DNA of 64,000 bases from Kineosporia mesophila. Lineage in GTDB: Bacteria > Actinomycetota > Actinomycetes > Actinomycetales > Kineosporiaceae. Location: NCBI RefSeq assembly GCF_021129235.1, contig NZ_JAJOMA010000013.1, positions 159,557 to 223,556 of the forward strand. The letters run 5' to 3'. The translations under genes were made by a program, and so were the position numbers. The notes under the pieces are model-generated. The model made no database searches, was not told the DNA's origin, and saw only the letters and a list, made by a program, of their open reading frames with translations. Shown here one piece after another: positions 27,506 through 36,956 of the stretch (the first letter of the stretch is position 1; every line of letters starts with the position of its first letter).

Positions 27506-28124
27506 GAGATCTCGATTCCGCCCGTCACCGTCGCCGAACTCGGTACTTCTCCGCGTGGCTGGGATGCGCGGTTCAACCACGACGTGCCCGCGGTTCGATC
27601 CACCCGTCGTCCGGCCCGTTCGCTGCCACCGCCACTACGACCCTCCGCTCGCGCCCCCGGATCGTGCCGCACCGTTACATCTTGCTCACGCATAGGTTTA
27701 ATTAAGAGTGATTAGAGCGCAATATGACCTTTTGTGCACCTGGCGAGTGCAACGAGCGTTCGCCGAGGAGGGTGGACAGGGAAGTCCTGAGATGTGGGCT
27801 GCTCAAGCGCCCCCTGAGTTGAGTGCGGTGAGAGTGCGCGTCGAGGCGCGGGTCAGCCTGCGTGGTGGCGCGTGGCCGACCCCCTTCTCTTGTCCGTGAT
27901 CATGCAAAACCTACCCAAACTTCTAGAACTCTTGCGGAGGGAGTTCTAGAACGCCGGGGAGGTTTTGCATGATCACGAAGGGGATGGGGGGTGGCGCGTT
28001 CCCGCCCGGCGAGCCCCCGACGAAGGGGGGCGCAGAGGAAGAGAGCACGGTTGCGTGCTCCTCGCCTGGGGAACTCGAGGGAGGCCGACGGCGTCAGCCA
28101 GTCGGGCCGTCCCTCATTGTCGGG
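27506..28124. other. Intergenic region with AT-rich patch and palindromic repeat
   Basis: In these 619 bp no convincing gene is present; a 63-codon frame at 27708-27899 has wobble bases unlike its neighbours. An AT-rich patch at about 27690-27735 (TTTAATTAAGAG and flanks) may hold the promoter of the minus-strand gene ending at 27032. Palindrome copy 2 lies at 27895-27977. The stretch 27978-28124 before the diguanylate cyclase stop shows nothing recognisable. Confidence 0.4.
27895..27977. repeat. Dispersed palindromic repeat, copy 2 (long type)
   Basis: The arms are 27895-27931 and 27941-27977 (37 nt each, five mismatches, 9-nt loop). The right arm is an exact inverted copy of the first 37 nt of copy 1's left arm, while the left arm has diverged at its centre (CTACCCAAAC against CTCCCCGGCG). 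It lies 148 bp downstream of the diguanylate cyclase stop on the minus strand. Confidence 0.9.
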
Positions 28125-31100
28125 TCAGTCGTTGGGACTGCGGTGCCGGCGGCGGGCCGAGAGGTCGATGATCGCCTGGCGGGACGTGGAAGGGCCGGAC
28201 TGGTCGCGGTTACCGGTGCCCGGGAGCTGGCCCTGGTCGTCGCGCACGTCGATCTCGTCGTCCTCGGACCAGCCGGTGCCCTTCCGCGGGCCCGCACCCC
28301 ACGGGTCGGCTGCGGAGGGACGCCAGGGGGCCTGGGACTCGTCCGGGGTGTTGCTGTACGGCGAGGGGGCGGCCGGCGGGGGCGGAGCCGGGGCGGCGGG
28401 GAGCGCGGGCAGAGCCGACTGGGAGCCGTTCGGGTAGGCGCCACTGCCGCTGTAGCCACCGGAGTACGAGCCTGACGACGGGTAGTCCGGGCCGCTGCCG
28501 TAGGAGGAGCCGGAGTAGCTGTCACCGGCTGACGGGGCGCTGCTGTGGGACTGGCCCGGCAGCGGATCGTTCAGCGGGTCGCTGAGGGCCCGGATGGTCT
28601 CGGTGGACGGGCCCAGGTTCGGGTCCGGCCGGTAGATCTGGGCGGCGGTCTCCTGGAAACGGCGATCGGACTCGGACGGGGCCGCGGCGGGACGGCGCTC
28701 GCGGCGGTTCGGCTCGCTGCGGGACGGGTCGTTGGGGGGCGCCAGGGAGTCCGGGATGGGGGCGGAGGGCGTGGTCGGGGACTCCAGCGCGGCGGCGGAC
28801 GGCATCATCCAGCCACCGGTGTGCGGGCCCTGCGCGGTCGGCCACGTGCTGCTGGAGGTCGACGCCGAGGCGGCCAGCTTGGCGGCCCGCTCGTAGGCCT
28901 CGCGGCGGATCTCCTCGGCGGCGCGGCGCACCTCTTCCAGGCGGTGGCGCTCGGACTCCTCGCGGGCAGCCTGCTCGCGGGCGACCTTCTCGGCCTCCTC
29001 ACGCTCGGCGCGCTCGCGGGCCTCACGCTCACGACGAGCCGCGGCGGCCCGTTCACGGGCCTCGTGGATGCGGCGCTCCCGCTCGGCGCGCTGCTTCTCC
29101 AGACGCTCGGCCTCGGCCTTGGCCAGGGCGGCCTGACGCTCCTTCTCCAGGCGTTCCTTCTCGGCCTTCTCCGCGGCGAGGCGCTCGGCCTTCGCCCGGG
29201 CCTCGGCCTCGGCCTTGGCGCGGGCTTCGGCTTCTTTCCGTTCTCGTTCGAGGCGTTCGCGTTCGAGGCGCTCGGCTTCGGCCTTGGCGCGGGCCTCGGC
29301 TTCTTTCCGTTCTCGTTCGAGGCGTTCGCGTTCGAGGCGCTCGGCTTCGGCCTTGGCGCGGGCCTCGGCTTCTTTCCGTTCTCGTTCGAGGCGTTCGCGT
29401 TCGAGACGTTCGGCTTCGGCCTTGGCGCGGGCCTCGGCCTCACGGCGCTCGGCCTCGACCCGCTCGCGGCGCTCGGCCTCCAGACGGCGGCGTTCCCGCT
29501 CACGCCGTTCGGCCTCGACCCGTTCCCGCTCGACCCGTTCGGCCTCGATGCGCTCGCGTTCGGCCCGCTCCCGTTCGCGCTCGATGCGCTCGCGTTCGAC
29601 CCGTTCGGCCTCGAGGCGTTCGGCCTCGGCCCGGGCGAAGGCCGCCTGACGCTCCCGCTCGCGGCGTTCCGCCTCGGCGCGGGCCTCGGCCTCACGCCGT
29701 TCACGATCCATCTGCTCGGCGAGCCGGCGGGCCTCAGCCTCGATGCGCTCTCGCTCTTCCTTCTCGCGGCGCTGGGCCTCGAGCTCGGCCTTCTCCGCCT
29801 CTTCCCGCGCCCGACGCTCCCGGGCATCGGCCGCCTGCCGGGCCGCGACCGCCTCGGCGGCGGCCTCGGCCTGCTGCTTCTCCACCGAGATGCCGTTCAT
29901 CGGCGAGTGCGCCTCGGCGTCCCGCGCGGCGCGGCGGGAACGCCGGCTACCGGCGGGCGGGGGTGTCGCCGAGTTGGAGCCCGAGTCGGTGCCGGCGAAC
30001 CGGCTGATCTCGGAAGAGGCCGGCCCCTTCGTGATCTCGCGGTCGGCGGGGGCATCGGTCAGGCCCGGGTCGCCGGGGGGCGGCAGGCGCAGGTCGATGC
30101 CGTTGACCGGCGTGCCGTTGAGGTGAACACCGTTGACGGGGGTGCCGTTGACGGGTGTGCCGTTGACCGGGGTGCCGGTCGGCGTGGCCGCGTCCTGGTC
30201 CGCGTCGAAGTGCGGGTCGCTCGACCGCCGGCCGCCGTTGAGTACCTGCGGGGCGGGGTGGGGCGATCCGGGGCGGCTGTGCGGGCCGAGCACCTCGGCG
30301 CCCAGCGTGCGGCTGGGCGTGGGCGGCATCGACACGGCGGCCACGTCGTCCGTGGACTCGTCACCCCAGCCGGGGCTGGCCGGACCGATGAGCGAGCGAA
30401 CCTCGTGATCGCCCGGGCGCTCCCGCTTGGCGGCCAGGAGCCGCTCGTCGGCGCGCCGGAACAGCTTCTCGGCATCCGCGTCGGGGCGTCGCCCGGACAG
30501 CGACCAGACCGCCGCGCAACCGGTGGAGATGCTCACCTCGAGGCCGTCGGCGAGCTCGTTCCACGGTCGCGCGTCCACGGCCACGCGCATCCGCTCGGCG
30601 ACCGCGTTGGCCTCTTCGTCGCCGGTGCCGGGCAGCAGCACCACGAACTCGTCGCCGCCGTACCGCAGCAGCTGGTCGTCGGTGCGCAGCTGCAGCGACA
30701 GGCTGGCGGCGACCCGGCGCAGCACCTCGTCGGCGACCACGTGGGTGAAACGGTCGTTGATCTCCTTGAAGTGGTCGACGTCGACCAGGATCAGGGCGAG
30801 CGGCAAGGGGCCGAAACGCAGCAGCTGACGCAGTTCCTCGTCGAGGGCGCGGCGGTTGCCGACCCCGGTCAGGGCGTCGGTGCGGCTCTCGGTCCGCAGG
30901 GCCTGGTGCTCCAGGGCCTGCCGGGCGGTGTCGGCAACCAGGTCCATGCCGCGCCAGCCCAGGCGCACCAGCAGTTCGGTCATCCGGTGCAGCACCGGTA
31001 CGACCTCGCCGTTGGCGTAGGTCTCCAGCCACAGCCGCTCGCGGGTGCGGCAGACCTCCAGCACCAGGTTGGGCAGGGTGGCCGGCGGGGAGATCGCGGC

Positions 31101-31991
31101 GTCGTCGAGGCTGCGGGCCGTGGCCAGCGAACCGACCAGGGCGTGGGCCCGCATCGCGGCCAGCGAGATGATCTGGCGTTCGGCGGCAGGCAGGTCGCCC
31201 ACCGTGCCGAAGGCGTCGGGGCCGAGCAGACGCAGTGCCTCGGACGGCCGGCCGCGGTACGCGGCCGCCAGGGCCCGCACCCCGTTACCCCCGCGACGCA
31301 GGGTGCCGGGAACCGCGTCCTCCGGCAGGTTGTCGACCTTGGTGGCCAGTTCGACCGCACGGCTCATCAGTTCTTGCTGGGGGTCCTGCGCGCCGCCGGC
31401 CAGCGGTTCCATCGCCCGGGCGGCCAGCTCGGTGGCCCAGGTGGCCCAGTGCTCGGCGCGGTCCAGGGTGCTGCGGGAGGAGACGGTGTGCTCGATGCGG
31501 GTGCGCATCTCGTCGGCGCGGTCCTGCAGTCGCAGCCCGGCGTAGACCACGGCCAGGCCGTTCAGCAGCCGGTAGCCGCTCTCGTCGGTGAGCTCGTCGC
31601 CCGCCAGGGCCGAGTCGGCGCGGGCCAGGTCGGCGGTCGCCCCGCCGATGTCGCCGGAGTCGACGCGGAACTGGGCGCGGGTGGCGCAGGCGATCGCGGC
31701 CCAGAGCCCGGCCTGACGCTCGTGAGCTGCGCGTTCCAGCACGTCGCAGGCGGCGATCGCGGTCTGGTGCCCGCCCCCGAGCCGGCGCAGCAGAACAGCG
31801 CGGCCGTAGAGAGCCAGCAGCAGCGTCTCGTCGTCCGCGGTCTGGGCCAGGCTGGGGATCAGCGCCTCGAGTCGCCGAAGGGCGAGATCAGCGCGCCCGT
31901 ACCGACCCTCGACGACCAGTTTCTCGACGTCGGCCAGCGGGGACACGCCGTCCCGGGTCAGCTCCTCCGGTAGACCGCGCACGTGCCGCAC
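28125..31991 (-). CDS. Diguanylate cyclase (GGDEF) with TPR-like N-terminus and giant charged coiled coil
   Basis: This is a 1288-aa protein. Residues 1-365 are helical and TPR-like. The GGDEF domain covers about 370-530, with intact '[11 protein letters not shown]' near 444 and an inhibitory I-site 'RTDD' exactly five residues before GGDEF. It should therefore make c-di-GMP under product feedback. A linker carries pentapeptides 'TPVNG' (coded at 30100-30177). Residues about 700-1040 are almost pure Glu/Arg/Ala, predicted as one very long coiled coil, including three 23-residue tandem copies. The last 250 residues are Pro/Ser/Gly-rich. No membrane span is visible. The start is GTG 31991, with an alternative GTG at 31982. 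The coiled coil suggests a scaffold or polar-localisation role, which is inference. Confidence 0.85.
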   Translation of the reverse strand: MRHVRGLPEELTRDGVSPLADVEKLVVEGRYGRADLALRRLEALIPSLAQTADDETLLLALYGRAVLLRRLGGGHQTAIAACDVLERAAHERQAGLWAAIACATRAQFRVDSGDIGGATADLARADSALAGDELTDESGYRLLNGLAVVYAGLRLQDRADEMRTRIEHTVSSRSTLDRAEHWATWATELAARAMEPLAGGAQDPQQELMSRAVELATKVDNLPEDAVPGTLRRGGNGVRALAAAYRGRPSEALRLLGPDAFGTVGDLPAAERQIISLAAMRAHALVGSLATARSLDDAAISPPATLPNLVLEVCRTRERLWLETYANGEVVPVLHRMTELLVRLGWRGMDLVADTARQALEHQALRTESRTDALTGVGNRRALDEELRQLLRFGPLPLALILVDVDHFKEINDRFTHVVADEVLRRVAASLSLQLRTDDQLLRYGGDEFVVLLPGTGDEEANAVAERMRVAVDARPWNELADGLEVSISTGCAAVWSLSGRRPDADAEKLFRRADERLLAAKRERPGDHEVRSLIGPASPGWGDESTDDVAAVSMPPTPSRTLGAEVLGPHSRPGSPHPAPQVLNGGRRSSDPHFDADQDAATPTGTPVNGTPVNGTPVNGVHLNGTPVNGIDLRLPPPGDPGLTDAPADREITKGPASSEISRFAGTDSGSNSATPPPAGSRRSRRAARDAEAHSPMNGISVEKQQAEAAAEAVAARQAADARERRAREEAEKAELEAQRREKEERERIEAEARRLAEQMDRERREAEARAEAERRERERQAAFARAEAERLEAERVERERIERERERAERERIEAERVERERVEAERRERERRRLEAERRERVEAERREAEARAKAEAERLERERLERERKEAEARAKAEAERLERERLERERKEAEARAKAEAERLERERLERERKEAEARAKAEAEARAKAERLAAEKAEKERLEKERQAALAKAEAERLEKQRAERERRIHEARERAAAARREREARERAEREEAEKVAREQAAREESERHRLEEVRRAAEEIRREAYERAAKLAASASTSSSTWPTAQGPHTGGWMMPSAAALESPTTPSAPIPDSLAPPNDPSRSEPNRRERRPAAAPSESDRRFQETAAQIYRPDPNLGPSTETIRALSDPLNDPLPGQSHSSAPSAGDSYSGSSYGSGPDYPSSGSYSGGYSGSGAYPNGSQSALPALPAAPAPPPPAAPSPYSNTPDESQAPWRPSAADPWGAGPRKGTGWSEDDEIDVRDDQGQLPGTGNRDQSGPSTSRQAIIDLSARRRHRSPND
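29215..29431 (-). repeat. 69-bp tandem repeat (three near-identical copies) in the coiled-coil coding region
   Basis: The segment TTCTTTCCGTTCTCGTTCGA recurs at 29232, 29301 and 29370, a period of exactly 69 bp or 23 codons. The unit encodes [18 protein letters not shown] plus LERER. Copies are nearly identical at DNA level, indicating recent duplication, and the wobble use (TCTTTCCGTTCTCG) is less GC-rich than the flanks. Confidence 0.93.
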
Positions 31992-32150
31992 ACTATCCGG
32001 GTTTGAGCTCGTGGCTCGAGTGCTCGGGGCCTGAATTTCCTGGTGTTGGGCTCAGCGTCACCTTCCCTGACGATTCGTGACCCCAGGGACGGGTGTTGTC
32101 AGCGGTGTTGCGGTGTGGCGCTGTGCCGCGGACCGCCTACCGTCAACTCA

Positions 32151-32945
32151 ATGAGCACGCGATCGAACGGCACAGTTCCGCAGAAGGCCGAAGGGCAGTA
32201 CACCTCCGGCCCGACCACGCTGCGCGGTGACCTGGTTCCCGGTTCCACCACTGACCAGCGGCTTCTCGACAGCCGCGGGGCGAGCGACTGGGTGCACACC
32301 GACCCCTGGCGGGTCATGCGCATCCAGGCCGAGTTCGTCGAGGGCTTCGGATCGCTGGCCGAGCTCGGCCCGGCCATCAGCGTGTTCGGGTCGGCCCGCA
32401 CGCAGCCCTCGCACCCCGACTACGAACTGGCCCAGGAAGTCGGGCGAGCCCTGGTCGAGTCGGGCTTCGCGGTCATCACGGGCGGCGGTCCGGGTGCCAT
32501 GGCCGGCGCCAACCAGGGTGCGCACGCGGCCGGTGGGGTCTCGGTCGGGCTGGGTATCGAGCTGCCCTTCGAGCAGGGCATGAACCAGTGGGTCAATCTC
32601 GGCGTGCACTTCCGCTACTTCTTCGCCCGGAAGACCATGTTCGTTAAATATGCGCAGGGATTCATCGTGCTGCCAGGTGGTTTCGGCACCTTCGACGAGC
32701 TGTTCGAGGCGCTCGTGCTGGTGCAGACCCGCAAGGTCACCTCGTTCCCGATCGTGCTGCTGGGCACCGACTACTGGCAGGGAATGATGGACTGGCTGGC
32801 CGGGCCGGTGCTGGAGCGCGGCATGATCAAGGCTGCCGACCTCGAGCTGATCACGATCACCGACGACGTGGAGAAGGCCGTGTCGCTCATGGTCGCCGCC
32901 CGGTCCGAACACGCCGCCTCGGGTGACCCCGCCACGACCTCCTGA
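32151..32945 (+). CDS. LOG-family (TIGR00730) Rossmann protein, large form
   Basis: This 264-aa protein starts at ATG 32151. It has the lysine-decarboxylase-like/LOG signature 'ITGGGPGAMAGANQGA' near residue 105 and 'VLPGGFGTFDELFE' near 178. LOG enzymes cleave ribose-5'-phosphate from cytokinin or other nucleoside monophosphates, and bacterial members probably salvage nucleotides. The N-terminal 70 residues ('GRP'-like basic region, 'DPWRVMRIQAEFVEGF') match the longer type often found next to dapE in actinobacteria. It is divergent from the diguanylate cyclase across 159 bp and precedes a shorter LOG paralogue by 22 bp. Confidence 0.88.
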   Translation: MSTRSNGTVPQKAEGQYTSGPTTLRGDLVPGSTTDQRLLDSRGASDWVHTDPWRVMRIQAEFVEGFGSLAELGPAISVFGSARTQPSHPDYELAQEVGRALVESGFAVITGGGPGAMAGANQGAHAAGGVSVGLGIELPFEQGMNQWVNLGVHFRYFFARKTMFVKYAQGFIVLPGGFGTFDELFEALVLVQTRKVTSFPIVLLGTDYWQGMMDWLAGPVLERGMIKAADLELITITDDVEKAVSLMVAARSEHAASGDPATTS

Positions 32946-32967
32946 ACCGGCGGGCGACAATGGCCCG

Positions 32968-33561
32968 GTGGCCCGGATCTGTGTTTTTTGCGCGTCGTCC
33001 CTGACGATCGACCCCAGCTATGTCGAACTCGCCTCCCGGGTCGGGGCCGCGCTCGCGGCCCGGGGGCACGACCTGGTCTCCGGCGGCGGCTCGGTGTCGA
33101 TGATGGGCGCCGTGGCGCAGGCGGTGCGTGACGGCGGCCGGCACACCATCGGCGTCATCCCGCAGGCCCTCCTCGACCGGGAGGTCGCCGACCACGACTC
33201 GGACGAGCTGATCGTCACGCCGGACATGCGCAGCCGTAAGGGCCGGATGGACGAGCTGGCCGACGCCTTCCTGACCCTGCCCGGCGGCATCGGCACCCTG
33301 GAGGAGCTGACCGAGGTCTGGACCGCCGCGTCCCTCGGCATGCACGCCAAGCCGGTGGTGGTGCTCGACCCGACGGGCCTCTATGCGCCCTTGCACGAGC
33401 TGATCCGCAGGCTGAGCGACGAGGGGTTCCTGCACGACGACGCGGCCTCGGCGCTGGTCTGGACCACCGGCGTCGACGAGGCCGTGGCGGCGATCGAGCA
33501 GCGCCTGGGCGACCCCGCCGTCACTCCTACCCTCACCGACCAGGTGGAGTCGGCCCCGTGA
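32968..33561 (+). CDS. LOG-family protein, short form
   Basis: This 197-aa paralogue of the preceding gene has 'ICVFCASS' at the start, 'VSGGGSVSMMGAVAQA' near residue 30 and the active-site signature 'SRKGRMDELADAF' with 'LPGGIGTLEELTE' near 105. The Arg and Glu of those motifs are the catalytic pair in LOG phosphoribohydrolases, so this copy looks fully competent. The GTG at 32968 is chosen, although an upstream in-frame GTG at 32923 is possible. The stop overlaps the folP2-like start (GTGA). The mycobacterial Rv1205 stands in the same place. Confidence 0.88.
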   Translation: MARICVFCASSLTIDPSYVELASRVGAALAARGHDLVSGGGSVSMMGAVAQAVRDGGRHTIGVIPQALLDREVADHDSDELIVTPDMRSRKGRMDELADAFLTLPGGIGTLEELTEVWTAASLGMHAKPVVVLDPTGLYAPLHELIRRLSDEGFLHDDAASALVWTTGVDEAVAAIEQRLGDPAVTPTLTDQVESAP

Positions 33562-34454
33562 CCGTTCCCGCCCCCTCCGCCCGGCTCCGGCTCGGCGGAC
33601 GGGACTTCGCGCCCGGCGTCCCCGTGGTGATGGCGGTCATCAACCGCACGCCGGACTCGTTCTACGCCGCCAACCGGATGATCGACGCCGACCGCGCGGC
33701 CGAGGCCGTCGCCCGCGCCGAGGCCGAGGGCGCGGACATCGTCGACATCGGCGGGGTCAAGGCCGGTCCCGGTACCGAGGTGGACATCGCCGAGGAGCTG
33801 CGCCGGGTCGTGCCGTTCCTGGCCCGGATCCGTTCCGACCACCCGAATCTGCTGCTCAGCGTGGACACCTGGCGGGCCGAGGTGGCTCGTGAGGCCTGCG
33901 CCGCGGGGGCTGACCTGATCAACGACACCTGGGCCGGCCACGACCCGGAGCTGCCCGCGATCGCCGCGTCCACCGGCGCCGGCCTGGTCATCTCGCACAC
34001 CGGCGGGGCCGTGCCCCGCACGCGTCCGCACCGGGTCGGCTACGGCACCGACCCCGAGGGCGTGGTGGACGACGTGCTGGCGGTGCTGGCGGGCAACGCC
34101 CGCCGGGCGGTGGACGCCGGGGTGCCGGGGGAGTCGCTGCTGCTCGACCCCACCCACGACTTTGGCAAGAACACCTGGCACGGTCTGGCCCTGCTGCGTC
34201 GCACCGAAGATCTCGTCGCGCTCGGGCATCCGGTGCTGATGTCGTTGTCCCGCAAGGACTTCGTCGGCGAGACGCTGGATCTCGGCGTGGACGACCGGCT
34301 CGAGGGCACGCTCGCGGCCACCGCGGTCGCGGCCTGGGGCGGGGCGAAGGTGTTCCGCGTGCACGACGTCGCCGCGAGCCGCCGCGCCATCGACATGGTG
34401 GCCAGCATCCGGGGTGAACGCCCGCCGGCCCGCGCGGTGCGGGGGCTCGCGTGA
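33558..34454 (+). CDS. folP2: Dihydropteroate synthase-like protein, FolP2 type
   Basis: This 298-aa pterin-binding TIM-barrel protein keeps the fold landmarks 'VVMAVINRTPDSF', 'LLLSVDTWRAEVA', 'LINDTWAG', 'LLLDPTHDFGKN', 'SLSRKDFVGE' and C-terminal 'RVHDV'. It departs from true DHPS in two catalytic loops: 'TPDSFYAANR' replaces the usual Ser-Asp-Gly-Gly stretch, and 'DIGGVKAGPGTEV' lacks the 'ESTRPG' loop. The mycobacterial FolP2, at the same position before gpgS, is reported not to replace DHPS in folate synthesis. I therefore expect a different or additional function. GTGA overlaps join it to LOG upstream and gpgS downstream. Confidence 0.87.
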   Translation: MTVPAPSARLRLGGRDFAPGVPVVMAVINRTPDSFYAANRMIDADRAAEAVARAEAEGADIVDIGGVKAGPGTEVDIAEELRRVVPFLARIRSDHPNLLLSVDTWRAEVAREACAAGADLINDTWAGHDPELPAIAASTGAGLVISHTGGAVPRTRPHRVGYGTDPEGVVDDVLAVLAGNARRAVDAGVPGESLLLDPTHDFGKNTWHGLALLRRTEDLVALGHPVLMSLSRKDFVGETLDLGVDDRLEGTLAATAVAAWGGAKVFRVHDVAASRRAIDMVASIRGERPPARAVRGLA

Positions 34455-35503
34455 GTGATGGGGTGCCTGTGGACGCGGGTGGTTGGTCGGAGGACACGGG
34501 TGGGCTTCCGGGGGGCGCGTCGGGTGTGTTCAAGGACGCGTCGGGTTTGTTTGAGGACGCGGTTGGCCTCCCGGCCGAGGTGGCCGGCTGGTTCGCCCGG
34601 CGCACCTGGCAGCCGGTGCCCTGGAGCGCCGCCGAGCTGGTGGAGGCCAAACGCGGCCGTACCGTCAGCGTGGTGCTGCCCGCACTGAACGAGGAGGGGA
34701 CGGTCGCGGGGGTGGTCTCCGCGGTGCGGGCCGCCGGGGAACTGGTGGACGAGGTGGTGGTCATGGACGGTGGCTGCACCGATCGCACGGCTGAGAGGGC
34801 GGTCGCGGCCGGTGCCCGGGTCGTCCGGCTCGACGAGGCGCTGCCCGGCCTGGCCCCCCGGCCCGGCAAGGGTGAGGTGCTGTGGCGCTCGCTGGCCGCG
34901 ACCCGGGGCGACCTGATCGTCTTCGTCGACGCGGACCTGGTCGAGGTCGGCCCCGAAGTGGTCGTGGGCCTGGTCGGGCCGCTGCTGACCGAGCCGGGCG
35001 TGCAGCTGGTGAAGGGCTTCTACCGGCGGCCGCTGCGGATGGCGACGACCGAGCACCGCAGTGGTGGTGGGCGGGTCACCGAACTGATGGCGCGTCCTCT
35101 GCTGGCCCGCTTCGCACCGCAGCTCAGCGGGGTGGTGCAGCCGCTGGGCGGGGAGTACGCCGCCCGGCGCGACCTGCTCGCCCGGTTGCCCTTCGCGGGT
35201 GGCTACGGGGTGGAGATCGCGCTGCTCATGGACACTTTCCGGCTCGCCGGGCTGGACGCCATCGGTCAGGTCGACCTGGGGGTGCGCAAGCACCGCAACC
35301 GCGATCTCGCCGACCTGGGCGTGATGGCCTCGGAGATTCTCGCCGTGGTGCTGGACCGCGCCGGGGTGGACCCGGGTCCCCGGCCCGTGGACCTGGTCCA
35401 GTTCGCCGAGGGCGAGCCGGCCGGTTCCGGCTGGTTCCCGGTGGTCCGCCGGGTGGAGCGGACTGGTCGTGGGCCGATGAGAGACACTCTGACCAGCAGA
35501 TAG
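34451..35503 (+). CDS. gpgS: Glucosyl-3-phosphoglycerate synthase (GpgS), GT81 family
   Basis: This 350-aa GT-A glycosyltransferase has 'VSVVLPALNEEGTVAGVV' near residue 75, 'DEVVVMDGGCTDRT' near 100, the metal-binding DXD in 'IVFVDADLVEVG' near 160, and 'LVKGFYRRPL' with 'PLGGEYAARRDLL' later. It transfers glucose from a nucleotide sugar to 3-phosphoglycerate, the first step of glucosylglycerate and methylglucose lipopolysaccharide synthesis. The first 45 residues are Gly/Asp-rich and repetitive, absent from typical GpgS (about 320 aa), and are coded with T-rich wobble. The true start may lie downstream. Confidence 0.9.
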   Translation: MSDGVPVDAGGWSEDTGGLPGGASGVFKDASGLFEDAVGLPAEVAGWFARRTWQPVPWSAAELVEAKRGRTVSVVLPALNEEGTVAGVVSAVRAAGELVDEVVVMDGGCTDRTAERAVAAGARVVRLDEALPGLAPRPGKGEVLWRSLAATRGDLIVFVDADLVEVGPEVVVGLVGPLLTEPGVQLVKGFYRRPLRMATTEHRSGGGRVTELMARPLLARFAPQLSGVVQPLGGEYAARRDLLARLPFAGGYGVEIALLMDTFRLAGLDAIGQVDLGVRKHRNRDLADLGVMASEILAVVLDRAGVDPGPRPVDLVQFAEGEPAGSGWFPVVRRVERTGRGPMRDTLTSR

Positions 35504-35550
35504 CTGTGCGAAATACGGAACTGTCGGTACCCCGTGGGACGATCTGATCC

Positions 35551-36333
35551 GTGACCTTGCTGATGGTGCTGCTGACCCTCGCCGTGGTCGCCGGGGTGAT
35601 CGCCGTCGCCACCGGCGTCATCCGGGGCGGACTCGACGAGCCGGCCCAGACCGTGCCCGCCCGCGCCCTGCCCGCCGAGGGCGTCACCGGGCGCGACGTG
35701 GCCTCCCTGCGATTCGTCCAGGGCTTCCGCGGCTACCGGATGGACCAGGTAGACGCCGCGCTCGACACCCTGGCGATAGAGGTCGACCGTCTACGGGCCC
35801 AGGTGGCGCAGGAGAAGTCCGCCCGTCTGCAGCTGGCCCGGGGCCGGGCCGGGGGCGCGGTGACCACGACCGGTGAGGGCATCGTCCCGGTCGAGATGTC
35901 GCAGACCCCTCGCGATCAGGGCGCGACGCCCGGCACCGGCGGCCCCGGAACCGGCTCGTTCGAAGCCCCAGGAGCTCATGCCCCCGGAACCGGTTCGTTA
36001 TCGACCACGGGTTCGCAGCCCTCGGGAGATCAGCCGTCCTCCGGACCGGGTACCGGGTCGCTCCGTGGCTCCGGGCCGGAAACGGGTTCGTTCCCGGCAT
36101 CAGATTCGGGCACCGGTTCCTGGGAAGCTCCGGCGTCCGGTCCGGGAACGGGTTCGTTCCCGGCGTCCGGTCCGGTCACCGGATCGATCCCGGCCCCCGG
36201 TGCCGGTGCTCCGGCGGGGACCAGCGACCCGCTGACCGGGCCCGGCACGGGCCCGATGCGGCGGCCGCGGCGCCGGGCCGCGGGCGATGCGGCGACCGGT
36301 GAGTTCCGGCCCCGTCCGGAAGACCGGTCCTGA
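35551..36333 (+). CDS. DivIVA-domain membrane protein with repetitive 'GTGS' tail
   Basis: This is a 260-aa protein from GTG 35551. Residues 3-25 form a membrane span ('LLMVLLTLAVVAGVIAVATG'), and 48-80 match the DivIVA N-terminal motif ('ASLRFVQGFRGYRMDQVDAA') followed by a short coiled coil to about 95. The remaining 160 residues are low-complexity, with repeated Gly-Thr-Gly-Ser-Phe units. DivIVA-motif proteins with a membrane helix sit near gpgS and tag in mycobacteria (Rv1209). A role at the membrane or pole is plausible, but no function is proven. It starts 47 bp after gpgS and its stop touches the next start (TGATG). Confidence 0.8.
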   Translation: MTLLMVLLTLAVVAGVIAVATGVIRGGLDEPAQTVPARALPAEGVTGRDVASLRFVQGFRGYRMDQVDAALDTLAIEVDRLRAQVAQEKSARLQLARGRAGGAVTTTGEGIVPVEMSQTPRDQGATPGTGGPGTGSFEAPGAHAPGTGSLSTTGSQPSGDQPSSGPGTGSLRGSGPETGSFPASDSGTGSWEAPASGPGTGSFPASGPVTGSIPAPGAGAPAGTSDPLTGPGTGPMRRPRRRAAGDAATGEFRPRPEDRS

Positions 36334-36956
36334 TGGCGCGTTTCCGGGTGGAGGTGTCGATCGCGGCGCCCGTGCCCGTGGTGTGGGCCCGGCTGACCGA
36401 CTGGTCGGCGCACGGGCGGATGGTCCCGCTGACGAGCATCCGCGTCATCGGGGCGCCGGATCAGGTGGGCTCCGTGTTCGTGGCCCGTACCGGGATCGGG
36501 CCATTGGCCTTCGACGACTCGATGCGCATCGACGAGTTCGAGCCCCCGGCGGCGCAGGTCTCCGGTGAGGAGGTGATCGGGGAACCGCCTGTGGGTCCGG
36601 CCCGGTTCCGGGTCACCAAGACCGGGCGCGTCGTGAAGGGATGGGCCGAGGCCGAGTTGTGGCCGACGGCTGCGGCGGGCGGACTGGCCAGACCCTCTGG
36701 TGGACCGGCTGGATCTGGCGCAACGGCCGGAAACCCTGGTGGATCGGCCGGTTCCGGTGAGTCGGGCGGACCGATCGGGGCGGCCGGGTCTTCGCCGGGT
36801 ACGCGTCTGGTCTGGACCGAGGAGATCCGCGTGGTGCCGGAGTTCGTCACCCGGTTCGCCGGGCCCCTCGTGGGGGCGGTGGCGAAGGCCGGGTACGGCA
36901 CGGCGCTGCGGAAGCTGGGGCGGGACATCGAGGGGGAAGTGGGCATTCGTGGGTGA
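36333..36956 (+). CDS. SRPBCC-family protein (polyketide cyclase-like) with Gly/Ser insertion
   Basis: This 207-aa START/Bet v1-like lipid- or ligand-binding fold has N-terminal 'FRVEVSIAAPVPVVWARLTD', middle 'FEPPAAQVSGEEV' and the C-terminal helix 'FAGPLVGAVAKAGYGTALRKL'. An approximately 40-residue Gly/Ala/Ser-rich segment, coded at about 36680-36800, interrupts a beta strand region. It looks like a recent low-complexity expansion into a loop. The ligand is unknown. It overlaps the upstream stop by one base and the downstream glycosylase start by 8 nt, so it is part of the gpgS-to-tag operon. Confidence 0.78.
   Translation: MARFRVEVSIAAPVPVVWARLTDWSAHGRMVPLTSIRVIGAPDQVGSVFVARTGIGPLAFDDSMRIDEFEPPAAQVSGEEVIGEPPVGPARFRVTKTGRVVKGWAEAELWPTAAAGGLARPSGGPAGSGATAGNPGGSAGSGESGGPIGAAGSSPGTRLVWTEEIRVVPEFVTRFAGPLVGAVAKAGYGTALRKLGRDIEGEVGIRG

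Noticed and set aside
27708..27899. 63-codon frame in the AT-rich intergenic region
   Set aside because: Wobble bases are not GC-biased as in all neighbours, there is no ribosome binding site, and there is no recognisable product.
28545..31973. 1142-codon open frame antisense to the diguanylate cyclase
   Set aside because: It mirrors the GC-rich wobble of the real gene and the repeat-rich coiled-coil codons. The translation is Leu/Gly/Arg-rich without any family motif.
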